From contig NZ_JAMZFY010000001.1 in assembly GCF_025457605.1 (NCBI RefSeq), positions 186,001 to 250,000 on the forward strand: DNA of 64,000 bases. Direction: 5' to 3'. Below the pieces are notes generated by a model. That model ran no database searches. It was given only the letters and a program-made list of their open reading frames with translations, and had not been told where the DNA came from. Shown one piece after another: positions 43,276 to 52,246 of the stretch. Each line of letters opens with the position of its first letter. The first letter of the stretch is position 1. This DNA comes from Haloarcula laminariae. GTDB lineage: Archaea > Halobacteriota > Halobacteria > Halobacteriales > Haloarculaceae. The position numbers and the translations under genes are program-made.

Positions 43276-45126
43276 ATGTGTGCAATGACTGATTCGACCA
43301 CCGAGGTTGTCCGCCTGTTCGGTGGGCCGGGGAGCGGGAAAACGACTGCTCTGCTGGACCGCGTCGAGGAGTTGCTCGAAGACGAGACTGTCGACTTCCG
43401 TGACGTGCTCGTGGTCTCGTATACGCGTGCGGCGGCCGCCGAGATACGCGAACGGCTGGCCGAACGGCTCGACGTGACCCCCCGCGCTCTCCAGGGGAAC
43501 GTCTGTACGATGCACGCGAAGGCCTACGAGCTGCTCGACCTCTCGCGGGGCGACGTGGTCGGCGAGAGCGACAAGGAGGAGTTCTGCGACCAGTTCGGCA
43601 TCGACTTCGAGGACGAGTACGAAGGCTCGCGGCGACGGTCGGCCCGCTCGACGACCCTCGGCAACAAGATCATCGCGACGAGCCAGTGGCTCCAGCGCAC
43701 CCGCCGCGACGTGGCCGACTGGTACGACGTGCCCTTCAAGTGGGACGACGAGGAGGTCCGGCTCCCGCCCGAAATCGACGACAACGCCCAGACCGGCAAC
43801 AAGTACACCCCGACGTGGCCCACCGACGACGACCGCGTCGACGTGCCCGAAGCCATTCGGGGGTGGCGGACCTACAAGGGCGACAACGACGTCATCGGCT
43901 TTGCCGACATGCTCGAACGGGTCGCCCAGCGCTCCCTGCTCCCCAACGTCGACTACCTCATCATCGACGAGTTCCAGGACATCACGACGCTGCAGTACGA
44001 CGTCTACGAGGAGTGGAAACCCCACATGGAGCGGGTCCTCATCGCCGGCGACGACGACCAGGTCGTCTACGCCTGGCAGGGCGCCGACCCGGACCTCCTG
44101 CTCGAAGAGACGGTCACCACCGACGAGATTCTCCCCAACTCCTACCGGCTCCCCTCCCGCATCCTGAACGTCGTCAACCGCGAGGTGCGCCACATCGAGA
44201 AGCGCCAGGAGAAAGACCTCAACCCCCGCAAGGAGGGCGGCCGCGTCGAGGCGGTCCGGAACCCCTCGATGTTCGACCTCGCTCGCAACGTCATCGGCAC
44301 CGTCGACCAGTCCGACGAGACCGTGATGGTCCTCTTCCGGGCGCGCTACCAGATGTTCCAGTTCATCGACGAGTTCATCGACGAGGGGATTCCCTTCTCC
44401 TGTCTGACCGACCAGCGGATGTGGACGGACCGGCTGAGCCAGTACGTCGCCGCCGTCGAGGCCGTCGAGAACGACGAGCCACTCTCCGTGCTGGAGGCCC
44501 GCCGCCTCGCCGACATGCTCGCGGATTCGGCCTTCGGCACCGGCGAACGCGACGACCTCTTCGACGCCTTAGAGGACATCGAGGAGGCACACGATGCCGA
44601 CGACATCGCCGAAATCGAGATCGAACCCGACGTCGTCACCGAACACGTCCCCTTCGCCCCCGACCCGGCCTCCGCGAGCGACATGCTCCGGAAGGTCACC
44701 AACTTCCAGGAGCGCTCCGTGGGCGCGTACTTCGCCGGCGACTACCGGGGGATGGAGCCGGACCGCGTCCGCCTGGGCACCATCCACTCCGCGAAGGGCC
44801 GCGAGGCCGACCACGTCTTCGTCGGCACCGACCTCACCGAGAAGGTCGTCGAGCAGATGGCCGCCACGGTCGAGCAAAACGGCATCGAGGTCCCCGAGGT
44901 CGACGAGTTCACCAAACACACCAGCCCCGTCCCCACGCTGACCGACAACGAACGGCGGGTCTTCTACGTCGGGATGTCACGCGCCCGGGAACGCCTCGTC
45001 CTCATGGAGAACCTCGTCGACGGCGCGCCGACGCTTCCCATCGACGTGTTGCTGGAGAACAAACCGAGCGACCGCTCCATCGACGAGCTCCTCGACGAGG
45101 CCGGCGAGACCATCACCGCCGACTGA
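43276..45126 (+). CDS. UvrD/REP-type superfamily 1 DNA helicase
   Basis: 616 residues from the ATG at 43276 (a second ATG at 43285 is as good). Walker A GGPGSGKTTALL, motif II DEFQDITTLQ, motif III AGDDDQVVYAWQGA, motif V GTIHSAKGREADHVFVG and motif VI YVGMSRARERL are all visible. ATP-driven 3' to 5' unwinding in repair or recombination. A TTTATTG element at 43254-43260 gives the promoter. Convergent with the next gene, stops one base apart. Confidence 0.92.
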   Translation: MCAMTDSTTEVVRLFGGPGSGKTTALLDRVEELLEDETVDFRDVLVVSYTRAAAAEIRERLAERLDVTPRALQGNVCTMHAKAYELLDLSRGDVVGESDKEEFCDQFGIDFEDEYEGSRRRSARSTTLGNKIIATSQWLQRTRRDVADWYDVPFKWDDEEVRLPPEIDDNAQTGNKYTPTWPTDDDRVDVPEAIRGWRTYKGDNDVIGFADMLERVAQRSLLPNVDYLIIDEFQDITTLQYDVYEEWKPHMERVLIAGDDDQVVYAWQGADPDLLLEETVTTDEILPNSYRLPSRILNVVNREVRHIEKRQEKDLNPRKEGGRVEAVRNPSMFDLARNVIGTVDQSDETVMVLFRARYQMFQFIDEFIDEGIPFSCLTDQRMWTDRLSQYVAAVEAVENDEPLSVLEARRLADMLADSAFGTGERDDLFDALEDIEEAHDADDIAEIEIEPDVVTEHVPFAPDPASASDMLRKVTNFQERSVGAYFAGDYRGMEPDRVRLGTIHSAKGREADHVFVGTDLTEKVVEQMAATVEQNGIEVPEVDEFTKHTSPVPTLTDNERRVFYVGMSRARERLVLMENLVDGAPTLPIDVLLENKPSDRSIDELLDEAGETITAD

Positions 45127-45372
45127 TTACTCCTCTTTCGACTCCTCGGTCTCGACGATGTTCCCGACCGTCTTCTCAGCCACCTTCCCCGGGATGTCCG
45201 TCGGCGTCGTGAGATACTGCTCGATGACCACCAGCCCGACCGCGATACCGACGTAGGCGACGCCCGCGAACAGTTCCCCGCGGACGAGATGTTCCGCGCC
45301 GAACAGCGCTATCGGGATGGCGAGCATCAGCGTGGCCGCCAGTCCGATGGTTTCGAGGATTCCCCGTGCCAT
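45127..45372 (-). CDS. small membrane protein, DUF7533-like
   Basis: 81 residues with two membrane helices (about 6-26 and 33-52) and a charged C-terminus (GKVAEKTVGN, ETEESKEE). The ATG at 45372 (MARGILETIG) is chosen over longer frames. Unknown haloarchaeal family. Confidence 0.65.
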   Translation of the reverse strand: MARGILETIGLAATLMLAIPIALFGAEHLVRGELFAGVAYVGIAVGLVVIEQYLTTPTDIPGKVAEKTVGNIVETEESKEE

Positions 45373-45523
45373 GGCTAGGGACTGGTCGGTGCGGGTCAAA
45401 AGGGTCGCGGGTCGCAGCCAGCGGCCGTCGGCGGCGGAGCGGACCGCGCTGGTCCCGACAGTTCCAGTCGCCCACTCACGACCGAGGAGTACGTTCTTAT
45501 CCTCGGACACAGAACACCGACCC

Positions 45524-46015
45524 ATGCTGGTCGGTATCGTCTCGGACACGCACGACAACGGGGCACAGGTCGAGGCGGCGGTCGAGACGTTCGAAGAGAG
45601 GGACGTCGAGGCGGTCGTCCACTGCGGCGATTTCGTCGCACCGTTCTCCGTGACGCCGTTCGACGGCGACTGGGAGTTCTACGCCGTTCGCGGGAACAAC
45701 GACGGCGAGTGGGCCGTCGAGGCCACCGTCGAGGAGTTCGGCACGTACATGGGCGAGATGGGCGAGCTGACCCTCGACGGACAGGAGGTCGCCGTCTACC
45801 ACGGCACCAGAGGCGCCATCGTCGACGCCCTGGTCGAGTGTGGCACCTACGACTACGTCTTCCACGGCCACACCCACGAAGCGGGCACCGAAGCGTACGA
45901 GGGAACGGTGCGGGTCAACCCCGGGGGCATCTCGATTCCGCCGGCGCCGGGCGCGTTCTCGGTGGCGACGCTGGAGACGGGAAGCGAAGAACTAGCGTTT
46001 CACGAACTGGGGTAG
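45524..46015 (+). CDS. YfcE/MJ0936-type metallophosphodiesterase
   Basis: 163 residues. Metal ligands lie in GIVSDTHDN, VVHCGDFV, VRGNNDGEW and the HGHTHEAG motif, as in MJ0936 and YfcE phosphodiesterases. Likely a dimetal enzyme acting on phosphodiesters; the natural substrate is unknown. Single gene, convergent with azf. Confidence 0.88.
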   Translation: MLVGIVSDTHDNGAQVEAAVETFEERDVEAVVHCGDFVAPFSVTPFDGDWEFYAVRGNNDGEWAVEATVEEFGTYMGEMGELTLDGQEVAVYHGTRGAIVDALVECGTYDYVFHGHTHEAGTEAYEGTVRVNPGGISIPPAPGAFSVATLETGSEELAFHELG

Positions 46016-46019
46016 AAGC

Positions 46020-46793
46020 TCAAACGTCCGGCTCGACGACCCGCTCGTCGCCCTCGAAGTGCGCGGAGTTGTCCTGTGGACGGTAGTTCAGGACCTCTTT
46101 GGCGCGGTCGATGGAGTAGTACTTGCGGTCGTTGTCCGAGATTCCGTAGACGGTCTCGTACTCGTAGTCGGCCTCCAGCGCGCACTGGTGGATGTGGGCG
46201 CAGTCGGGGTAGGAGAGCCACATCGCCTGCCCGCGCTCGTAGTCGATGGGCGGGTGGCCCCGCGTGAGGTTGCCGATGCGGATGTTACACACCTTGATGC
46301 CGTACTTGTCGTGGTAGTACCGACCGAGCACCTCGCCGGTCGCTTTGGAGACGCCGTAGAGGTTCCCGGGGCGGGGGAACTCCGTCCCGTCGAGGCGGAA
46401 GTCGTCGTCCGGCCGGTACATGTCGGGCTTGCGGTCCTCGGTCTCGAAGGAGCCGACGGCGTGGTTCGAGGAGGCGAAGACGAACTTCTCGACGCCCGCA
46501 TCGACGGCGGCCTCGTAGAGCTTCTGTGTGCCGTCGATGTTGTTCGACAGCACCGAGTCCCACGGGGCCTCGGGCCGGGGGTCGCCTGCGAGGTGGATGA
46601 CCGCGCCGACGCCCTCGACGGCCTCCCTGACGTCGTCCGGGTTGTCGACGTCGCCGATGAGATACTCGTGGTTGGGCTGCTCTGCGGGCGGATTGTGGAA
46701 CATCAGCTTCCAGTAGTACTCCTCTTCGAGGCCCTCGAGGATGGCCTCCCCGACCGCGCCGCCCGCACCTGTGAGTAGAACCGGGTCGTCCAT
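46020..46793 (-). CDS. azf: NAD-dependent glucose-6-phosphate dehydrogenase, SDR type
   Basis: 257 residues of the extended short-chain dehydrogenase family. The NAD loop is LLTGAGGAVGEAIL, the catalytic Ser is in FASSNHAVG and the Tyr/Lys pair in NLYGVSKATGE. The run of motifs (HLAGDPRPEAPWDSVL, RKPDMYRPDD, GHPPIDYERGQAMWLSY, GISDNDRKYYS) matches what I recall of Haloferax Azf (archaeal zwischenferment), which feeds an oxidative pentose-phosphate route. A uronate dehydrogenase is the alternative. Confidence 0.8.
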   Translation of the reverse strand: MDDPVLLTGAGGAVGEAILEGLEEEYYWKLMFHNPPAEQPNHEYLIGDVDNPDDVREAVEGVGAVIHLAGDPRPEAPWDSVLSNNIDGTQKLYEAAVDAGVEKFVFASSNHAVGSFETEDRKPDMYRPDDDFRLDGTEFPRPGNLYGVSKATGEVLGRYYHDKYGIKVCNIRIGNLTRGHPPIDYERGQAMWLSYPDCAHIHQCALEADYEYETVYGISDNDRKYYSIDRAKEVLNYRPQDNSAHFEGDERVVEPDV

Positions 46794-46909
46794 TCGTATT
46801 GAGTGGATAGGTATGACACAATAGGTAGCTTGCGGTTCGGGTATGTTCAACCGCGCCGGCGGGCCCGGGAGCGCGGCCTTCTTATCGCGGGCCCGCCCAG
46901 GGTACCGGT

Positions 46910-47260
46910 ATGGACCCCACGTCACCGCAGGTCGCCTGCTTCGAGGCCGGCATCAAGTTCGGGTCGCTCTACCACCAGTTCGCCGGGACGCCGGTGAGCC
47001 CCGACAGCGCCGACTCGCTGGCCGCGGCCATGGAGGAGTCAATCGAGAACCAGCCCCACTGCGAGGCCGTGACCGTCGAAATCCGCGAGGAGCCCCTTCG
47101 GGCGGCTATCGCGGAGGCGGGCGCCGACTACACCGAGCTGACCGGGCGGTTTCTGGACGTCTCGATGACCATCGACTACGAGGGGTGTGTCGTCGAGACG
47201 AGCATGGCGATGGAGGACGGCTATCCGCTGATGCAGGTCGATTCGGTCGGGGCCCAATAG
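46910..47260 (+). CDS. mptD: archaeal dihydroneopterin aldolase
   Basis: 116 residues, the length of MptD (PF04038). The conserved opening CFEAGIKFGSLYHQFAGTPV is nearly invariant in the family, followed by VTVEI and FLDVSMTIDYEG. It splits dihydroneopterin to 6-hydroxymethyl-dihydropterin, a step to folate or tetrahydromethanopterin. Divergent from azf, with 116 bases between. Confidence 0.88.
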   Translation: MDPTSPQVACFEAGIKFGSLYHQFAGTPVSPDSADSLAAAMEESIENQPHCEAVTVEIREEPLRAAIAEAGADYTELTGRFLDVSMTIDYEGCVVETSMAMEDGYPLMQVDSVGAQ

Positions 47261-47299
47261 TACGAAAATTTTACACGTGCCCGCTGTGCAGTTACGGTG

Positions 47300-48364
47300 A
47301 TGTCCCTCCACGCGATTGACGATATCGGCGACGCGATAGACGCGACGAAGTCGCTCCTGTTACCATTTGCCGCCCGAACCTGGCTCAAACTGGCAGTCGT
47401 CGTCTTCTTCATCGGCGGCGGTGGCGGCGGGTTCAACGGGCTCCAGAACGCCGGGAACTTCGGCGGGCAGGACCAGCCGACCGACGGCGGGGCCGGCCAG
47501 CCGGTCTTCGACGGCGGAGCCCCGACGACGGTCGACGGGGTGATGAGTGCAATCAGCCCCGAGCTCCTCGTCATCCTCGGTGTCGTCTTCCTGCTCGTGT
47601 TGGTCTTCGGGCTCCTGAGCAACTTCATGGAGTTCGTCTTCGTCGAGTCGCTCGTCTCCCGCGAGGTCCATATCCGCCGGTACCTCCGCGAGAACGTCGG
47701 CAACGCCCTCCGGCTGTTCGGGTTCCGGCTGGTGGTCTCTCTGGTCTCGCTCCTGCTCGTCGTCGGGTTCCTCTACACCGTCTTCGTCACCGCCTTCGGC
47801 GGGAATTTCGACAACGTCACGACCACGGCGCTGTTCAGTGTCCTCCCCGTCGCTATCGCCTTCTTCGTCGTCCTCGGCATCCTCCAGGGGCTCATCACCG
47901 GCTTTACCACCGTCTTCGTCGTTCCGATGATGCTCACGGGCGACCGGGGAGTCGTCGGGAGCTGGAAGCGCCTCCTGGGGTCGATGCGGCGGAACGTCAA
48001 GCAGTATCTGGCCTATCTCGCCTTCTCCATCGTCCTGGGTATCGGCGTCGGTATCATCAGCAGCATCGCGAGCGTCATCGCCACGTTGCTCCTGGCCATC
48101 CCGTTCGTATTGCTGGGCGCCGTCGCCTGGTTCGGGCTCGGCGGCGGCACCATCGCGCTGGCGCTGCTCGCTATCGCCGTCGTGGCGTTTGTCCTCGTCC
48201 TGCTGCTTGCGACGACCCTCATCCAGGTGCCGCTGCAGGCGTTCCTGCGCTACTACGCGATGCTCGTGCTGGGCGATATCGAGGAGCCGCTGGACCCGCT
48301 TCCAGAAGTCCGTGCGGACATCCGTCCGGACGAGCCCGACGGGGCGGCGTCCGAACCTATCTGA
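47300..48364 (+). CDS. multi-helix membrane protein, DUF7544-like
   Basis: 354 residues with about six membrane helices and a Gly-rich loop (FFIGGGGGGFNG). The N-terminus MSLHAIDDIGDAIDATKSLL, followed by a helix, is a form I recall from the haloarchaeal DUF7544 family. A segment VFVVPMMLTGDRGVVGSWKR resembles glycerophosphoryl-diester-phosphodiesterase-type membrane domains. Starts 39 bases after mptD; a shared operon is possible. Function unknown. Confidence 0.7.
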   Translation: MSLHAIDDIGDAIDATKSLLLPFAARTWLKLAVVVFFIGGGGGGFNGLQNAGNFGGQDQPTDGGAGQPVFDGGAPTTVDGVMSAISPELLVILGVVFLLVLVFGLLSNFMEFVFVESLVSREVHIRRYLRENVGNALRLFGFRLVVSLVSLLLVVGFLYTVFVTAFGGNFDNVTTTALFSVLPVAIAFFVVLGILQGLITGFTTVFVVPMMLTGDRGVVGSWKRLLGSMRRNVKQYLAYLAFSIVLGIGVGIISSIASVIATLLLAIPFVLLGAVAWFGLGGGTIALALLAIAVVAFVLVLLLATTLIQVPLQAFLRYYAMLVLGDIEEPLDPLPEVRADIRPDEPDGAASEPI

Positions 48365-48468
48365 GTCGGACCGTTTTCGGTTTCTCGAATTCGCTCCCGC
48401 TCACGTCGTGCGGTTTCACTTCCACTTTCAGGCGGGCTTTTAACCCACTCCCACGTCAAGTGGTACCT

Positions 48469-48909
48469 ATGAGTCAGACCAGTCTGGACGACGACGAGCT
48501 GTTCGGCGAGGCCGCAACCGAGATGCGAAGCGACGTCGAGGCGTCCCTCGCGGCGGCCCGCGGGGCGCTCCCCGAGGCCGACGCCGTCTGGGACGTGGAG
48601 GCCGACAACACGCTTGGCGTGCTCAACGCGCTCAAGACGGCCCTGGACGTCGGCGACGCCGAGGACCACCTGCGGGACGCCAAGAAGTGGTACACCATGG
48701 GCGAACGCGCCGACGCCTTCGAGGACGCCGCCGACCTCGCCGAGGAAATAGAGACCGTCGCGGCCCTCATCGAGGACGTCGAGGACGCCCGCGAGCAGGT
48801 GGGCGACCTCACCGCGACGATTCCCCAGCTACGCAGTACGCTGGAGGAGTTCGAGGAGGAGGCGGCCGACGCGGAGGCCGACGCGGACGCCGAAGAGGCC
48901 GAAGCGTAG
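48469..48909 (+). CDS. acidic helical protein, DUF5790-like
   Basis: 146 residues, all helix, strongly acidic, with a coiled-coil-like C-terminus (VEDAREQVGDLTATIPQLRS, then EEFEEEAADAEAD). The N-terminus SLDDDELFGEAATEMR fits a haloarchaeal family that I recall as DUF5790. Its stop abuts the convergent creatininase-family gene. Confidence 0.7.
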   Translation: MSQTSLDDDELFGEAATEMRSDVEASLAAARGALPEADAVWDVEADNTLGVLNALKTALDVGDAEDHLRDAKKWYTMGERADAFEDAADLAEEIETVAALIEDVEDAREQVGDLTATIPQLRSTLEEFEEEAADAEADADAEEAEA

Positions 48910-49617
48910 TCACCGCTCGGTCACGCGGTCGAGCAGCGTCGCCAGCGCCGCCGTCGCTTCGTCCAGCAGCGCCTCCCCCCGCTGGGCGCTCCCGTCTCCG
49001 GGGTCGCCCACACAGCCGTTCTCGCTGAACTCGCTACTGTCGTAGGCCAGGTTCACGCCGCTGACCCACTCCCCCCAGCCGTCGGCACCCTCGGCGGCGG
49101 CCTCGTCGAGGCGGTCCTCGCGGACCAGGTCGGGCCGTACCGCTTGCAGGAGGCTCGTCTCGACGGGTCCGCCGTGGCCCATGTCGGGCGCATCGACGGC
49201 GTCGAACCAGGTGAAGGCCCACGCGTCGGCGTCGTCGTGGCGGGTGATGCGGGCACAGACCTCCCGCAGCGGGTCGACGTTGCCGCCGTGGCCGTTGACG
49301 ACGACCACGCGGGTCCAGCCGTGGTGGGCGAGGCTGTCGACGGTCTCGCGGACGTAGTCGCGGAAGGTGTCCTCGCTGACCCACAGCGTCCCCGAAAAAT
49401 CGCGGTGTTCCTCCGCGACGCCGACCTGAATCGTCGGAGCGACGACGACCTCGCCGTCGTAGGCGGCTTCGGCGGCGTCGGCGACCGCCCGTGCGGTCAG
49501 CGAGTCGGTTCCCAGCGGGGCGTGTGGCCCGTGTTGTTCGGTGCTGCCGACCGGGAGCAAGGCGAGGTCGGTCTCCGCGGCCTCGGCGTCGGGCCACGTG
49601 GCATCGCGCAAGTGCAT
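48910..49617 (-). CDS. creatininase-family hydrolase, possibly ArfB
   Basis: 235 residues from the ATG at 49617. The metal site is seen in LPVGSTEQHGPHAPLGTD (Glu, His, Asp) and in VVNGHGGNVDPLR. In archaea this family includes ArfB, the formamide hydrolase of flavin and deazaflavin (F420) synthesis, and creatinine or mycofactocin-type relatives. The haloarchaeal setting favours ArfB. mptD, another enzyme of cofactor synthesis from GTP, lies 1.7 kb away. Confidence 0.8.
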   Translation of the reverse strand: MHLRDATWPDAEAAETDLALLPVGSTEQHGPHAPLGTDSLTARAVADAAEAAYDGEVVVAPTIQVGVAEEHRDFSGTLWVSEDTFRDYVRETVDSLAHHGWTRVVVVNGHGGNVDPLREVCARITRHDDADAWAFTWFDAVDAPDMGHGGPVETSLLQAVRPDLVREDRLDEAAAEGADGWGEWVSGVNLAYDSSEFSENGCVGDPGDGSAQRGEALLDEATAALATLLDRVTER

Positions 49618-49812
49618 ACGCCGACGTGGACGCGGGGACACACAAACGTGGGGGTCCCCAGCCGGACGCGGCGGTCCCGCGAACGGATGAGCCGCTCGTA
49701 CTTGGCCGGCACACGCCGAACCCAGGCCGCAGGAACTCGCCCCAGTGCGGTCATCCGACGCGCTCCCCGCAGAGTGCCCGCAGCCTCGGCTCTCGCCGGG
49801 TTCAGCCCGCAA

Positions 49813-50451
49813 TCAGTAGCCGGTCCCGAGGTAGGTGTAGACGGCGTTTGCCTCCTCGAGTTCGTCCACGAGCGCGATGGCGAAGTCCTCCATCGAGATG
49901 TAGCTGTCGCCGTCGTCGTCGGCCACGAGCTCGCGGTCGGCGGTCCGGTACTCGCCGGTCCGCTCGCCGGGCTCGATGAGTGCGGCGGGCGCGACGTACG
50001 TCCATTCGATGTCTTCGACCTCGCTGAGGCGGTCGTACGCGTCGATGGCCGCGCGGGCGACCGGCACCCACTCCTCGGGGAAGTCGTCCGTTTCGATGAG
50101 CAGCGTCTCCGGGCCCACCCTGAGTCCGCCCGCTCCGCCGGTCCAGACGAGCCTGTCGACGGCCGCGCGCCGGAGCCCCTCGATTACGGCGTCTATCATC
50201 TCCGTGAGCACCTCGGCCGGTTCGTCCTCGCCCGGACCGAGGGCCGAAACCACGGCGTCGTGGCCCGCGGCGAGCCTCGCTACGTCGTCGGGGTCGGTCG
50301 CGTCCCCGGCGACGGCGACGAACTCGTCGTCGTCGATTCCCTCGACTGTGCCGCTCCGGGAGACGCCCGTGACGGCGTGGCCACGGGAGAGGAGTTCGGC
50401 GGCAGTTCGCTGTCCGATTCGTCCGCTCGCACCGAGTAGCAGTACGTTCAT
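49813..50451 (-). CDS. NAD(P)-binding SDR, atypical (NmrA/SDR_a5-like)
   Basis: 212 residues. The Rossmann loop is LLLGASGRIGQRTA, followed by SRGHAVTGVSR and VVSALGPGEDE. The Tyr-x3-Lys pair of true SDRs is not evident, as in the atypical SDR group (BLVRB, NmrA-like) whose members act as flavin reductases or redox sensors. Ends in TYLGTGY. Single gene with a long upstream region. Confidence 0.82.
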   Translation of the reverse strand: MNVLLLGASGRIGQRTAAELLSRGHAVTGVSRSGTVEGIDDDEFVAVAGDATDPDDVARLAAGHDAVVSALGPGEDEPAEVLTEMIDAVIEGLRRAAVDRLVWTGGAGGLRVGPETLLIETDDFPEEWVPVARAAIDAYDRLSEVEDIEWTYVAPAALIEPGERTGEYRTADRELVADDDGDSYISMEDFAIALVDELEEANAVYTYLGTGY

Positions 50452-50798
50452 TTTGTAAATGGGGTCGCTGATTGTCGGCACACGATACCGGGACGCCCGC
50501 TCGAACGGGGGTCACTTCGCCACGTCTGATTGTTACGCTTCCCCGTAATATAGTTCAGCGAACGTTCGCCTGACCACGTTACACTGATGTCACCGGGTGC
50601 GGCCCCTGCAGCGACATACGGGCCTATCGCTTTCCCGTAGCGTTCGCCGGTCAACGGCCGGCGGCGCTGATTTCCCCTGCCCGTTCGAACTGCTTCACGA
50701 ACCTACCGGCGACAATCACCGATTGTTATTCGGACCCGTGTAAAGAATTGCCAATTATTGCCGGAAAAATTTTATCGCAGTCGGCCGTACACCGGTGT
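50452..50798. other. intergenic region with palindromes
   Basis: 347 bases with no gene. GCGAACGTTCGC (50553-50564) is a perfect 12-base palindrome about 100 bases upstream of the leftward SDR gene. AAAAATTTTATCG (50765-50777) is a TATA element 24 bases before the small gene at 50799. ATTGCCAATTATTGCC (50748-50763) is a short direct repeat. Confidence 0.4.
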
Positions 50799-50936
50799 AT
50801 GTCACACGAGCAGCCGGAGGCCGACTGGACCGCGCGCCACGCCCGCACGCGACCGACCGAGCGCGCGGGTTCGGTCGTTCGGGTCGAGAGCGCGACCGAC
50901 GATTGGGCGCGCCGTCACAGCGAGACCGACCGCTAG
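50799..50936 (+). CDS. very small protein, unknown
   Basis: 45 residues, hydrophilic (MSHEQPEADWTARHARTR to ATDDWARRHSETDR), with two similar W-A-R-H segments. Supported by a well-placed TATA element 24 bases upstream. Its stop overlaps the end of the convergent pgk gene by four bases. No family known to me. Confidence 0.4.
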   Translation: MSHEQPEADWTARHARTRPTERAGSVVRVESATDDWARRHSETDR

Positions 50937-52135
50937 CGCTTGAGAGCTTCGACGCCGGCGAGTTCGTCCCCGGTGAGCGCGCGGATGTACGCGCCGCCGG
51001 CGATGGAAACGTGGTCGAAGGAGTCCTCGCTCATCCCGTACATCGTGATGGCCCGGGACGTGTCGCCGCCGCCGACGACGGAGAAGCAGTCGGTCTCGGC
51101 GATGGCACGCAGGACGCTGACGGTCCCGGTCGAGAACTTCTCGTCCTCGAAGACGCCCAGCGCGCCCTTGACGAAGACGGCGTCCGAGTCACGGACCACG
51201 TCGGCGTAGTGCTCGGCGGTGTCGGTGCCGACGTCCATGACGCCCAGCCCCTTCTCCTCGACGTCCTCGACGTCGGCCTCGACGCGCTCGCCGTCCTCGG
51301 CGTAGGCCACGTCCGTCGCGACCGTTATCTGGTCGCCCCGCTCTTCGAGAATCTCCTCGATTATCTCGTGGTTCTCCTCCCACTGGCTGGTGTAGAGGTC
51401 CATGTCGCCGACGTCGTAGCCGATGGGGTACCCCTCCGCCCGGAGGAACAGCTGGCCGGCGATACCGCCAAGCAGGAAGTCGTCTATCTTGTCGCCGATG
51501 TGGTCGATGACGCCGATGACGTCCGTGGCCTTCGTCCCGCCCATGGCCATCGTCACCTGGCCGTCGAACTCCTTCTCGGCGATGGCGGTGTTTGCCTCGT
51601 ACTCGGTCTCCATGACGCGGCCGGCGTAGGCGTCCATCACGAGCGGGAAGCCGACCAGCGAGGCGTGAGAGCGGTGGGCCGCCGAGTAGGCGTCGTTGAC
51701 GTAGGCGTCGAACTCCGGCGCCAGCGTCTGGACGAACTCCGTCTCGGCTTTCACCTCGGGCTCCTCCTCGGGCAGTTCGCCGTCGGCCATCCGGGTGTTC
51801 TCCAGGACGAGCACGTCGCCGCCCGCCAGGTCGTCGATGGCGTCGAGGGCCTCGTCCCCGAAGGTGTCGGCCACGAAGTCGACGTCGTGGTCGACGTGGT
51901 CGGACAGAATCTCCGCGTGCTGGGAAAGGGAGAGGAAGTCGTCGTCGCCCGGGCGGCCCTGGTGGGCCATGACGGCGACGGCGAAGTCGCGGTCGATTAG
52001 CTCGCTGAGCGTCGTTGCGTGCCGACCAAAGCGGCGGTTGTCCTGTACCTCCCCGTCCTCGACCGGCGAGTTCAGGTCGAAGCGGACGAGGACTTGCTGT
52101 CCGTCGTCGAGGTCGTCGAGCGTCTGGAACGTCAT
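50933..52135 (-). CDS. pgk: phosphoglycerate kinase
   Basis: 400 residues. VRFDLNSPVEDG, the substrate-binding segment (DNRRFGRHATTL), VLENTRMADGE, MAMGGTKATDV and the ATP-side VFVKGALGVFEDEKFSTGT with VVGGGDTSRAI mark a complete enzyme. The usual KVSDKI lysine region reads GGIAGQLFL as in other haloarchaea. Transfers phosphate between 1,3-bisphosphoglycerate and ADP. gap lies 111 bases upstream on the same strand. Confidence 0.96.
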   Translation of the reverse strand: MTFQTLDDLDDGQQVLVRFDLNSPVEDGEVQDNRRFGRHATTLSELIDRDFAVAVMAHQGRPGDDDFLSLSQHAEILSDHVDHDVDFVADTFGDEALDAIDDLAGGDVLVLENTRMADGELPEEEPEVKAETEFVQTLAPEFDAYVNDAYSAAHRSHASLVGFPLVMDAYAGRVMETEYEANTAIAEKEFDGQVTMAMGGTKATDVIGVIDHIGDKIDDFLLGGIAGQLFLRAEGYPIGYDVGDMDLYTSQWEENHEIIEEILEERGDQITVATDVAYAEDGERVEADVEDVEEKGLGVMDVGTDTAEHYADVVRDSDAVFVKGALGVFEDEKFSTGTVSVLRAIAETDCFSVVGGGDTSRAITMYGMSEDSFDHVSIAGGAYIRALTGDELAGVEALKR

Positions 52136-52246
52136 ACGCGAGACCTCTCCCGCCGCCCGTTTAACCGTTTCCGAGTCGCCCTATCCGCGATGGAAAAACA
52201 CCATAGTTGGGACTCGATGGGCGAAAAAACGACAGAAACCGGCGGC

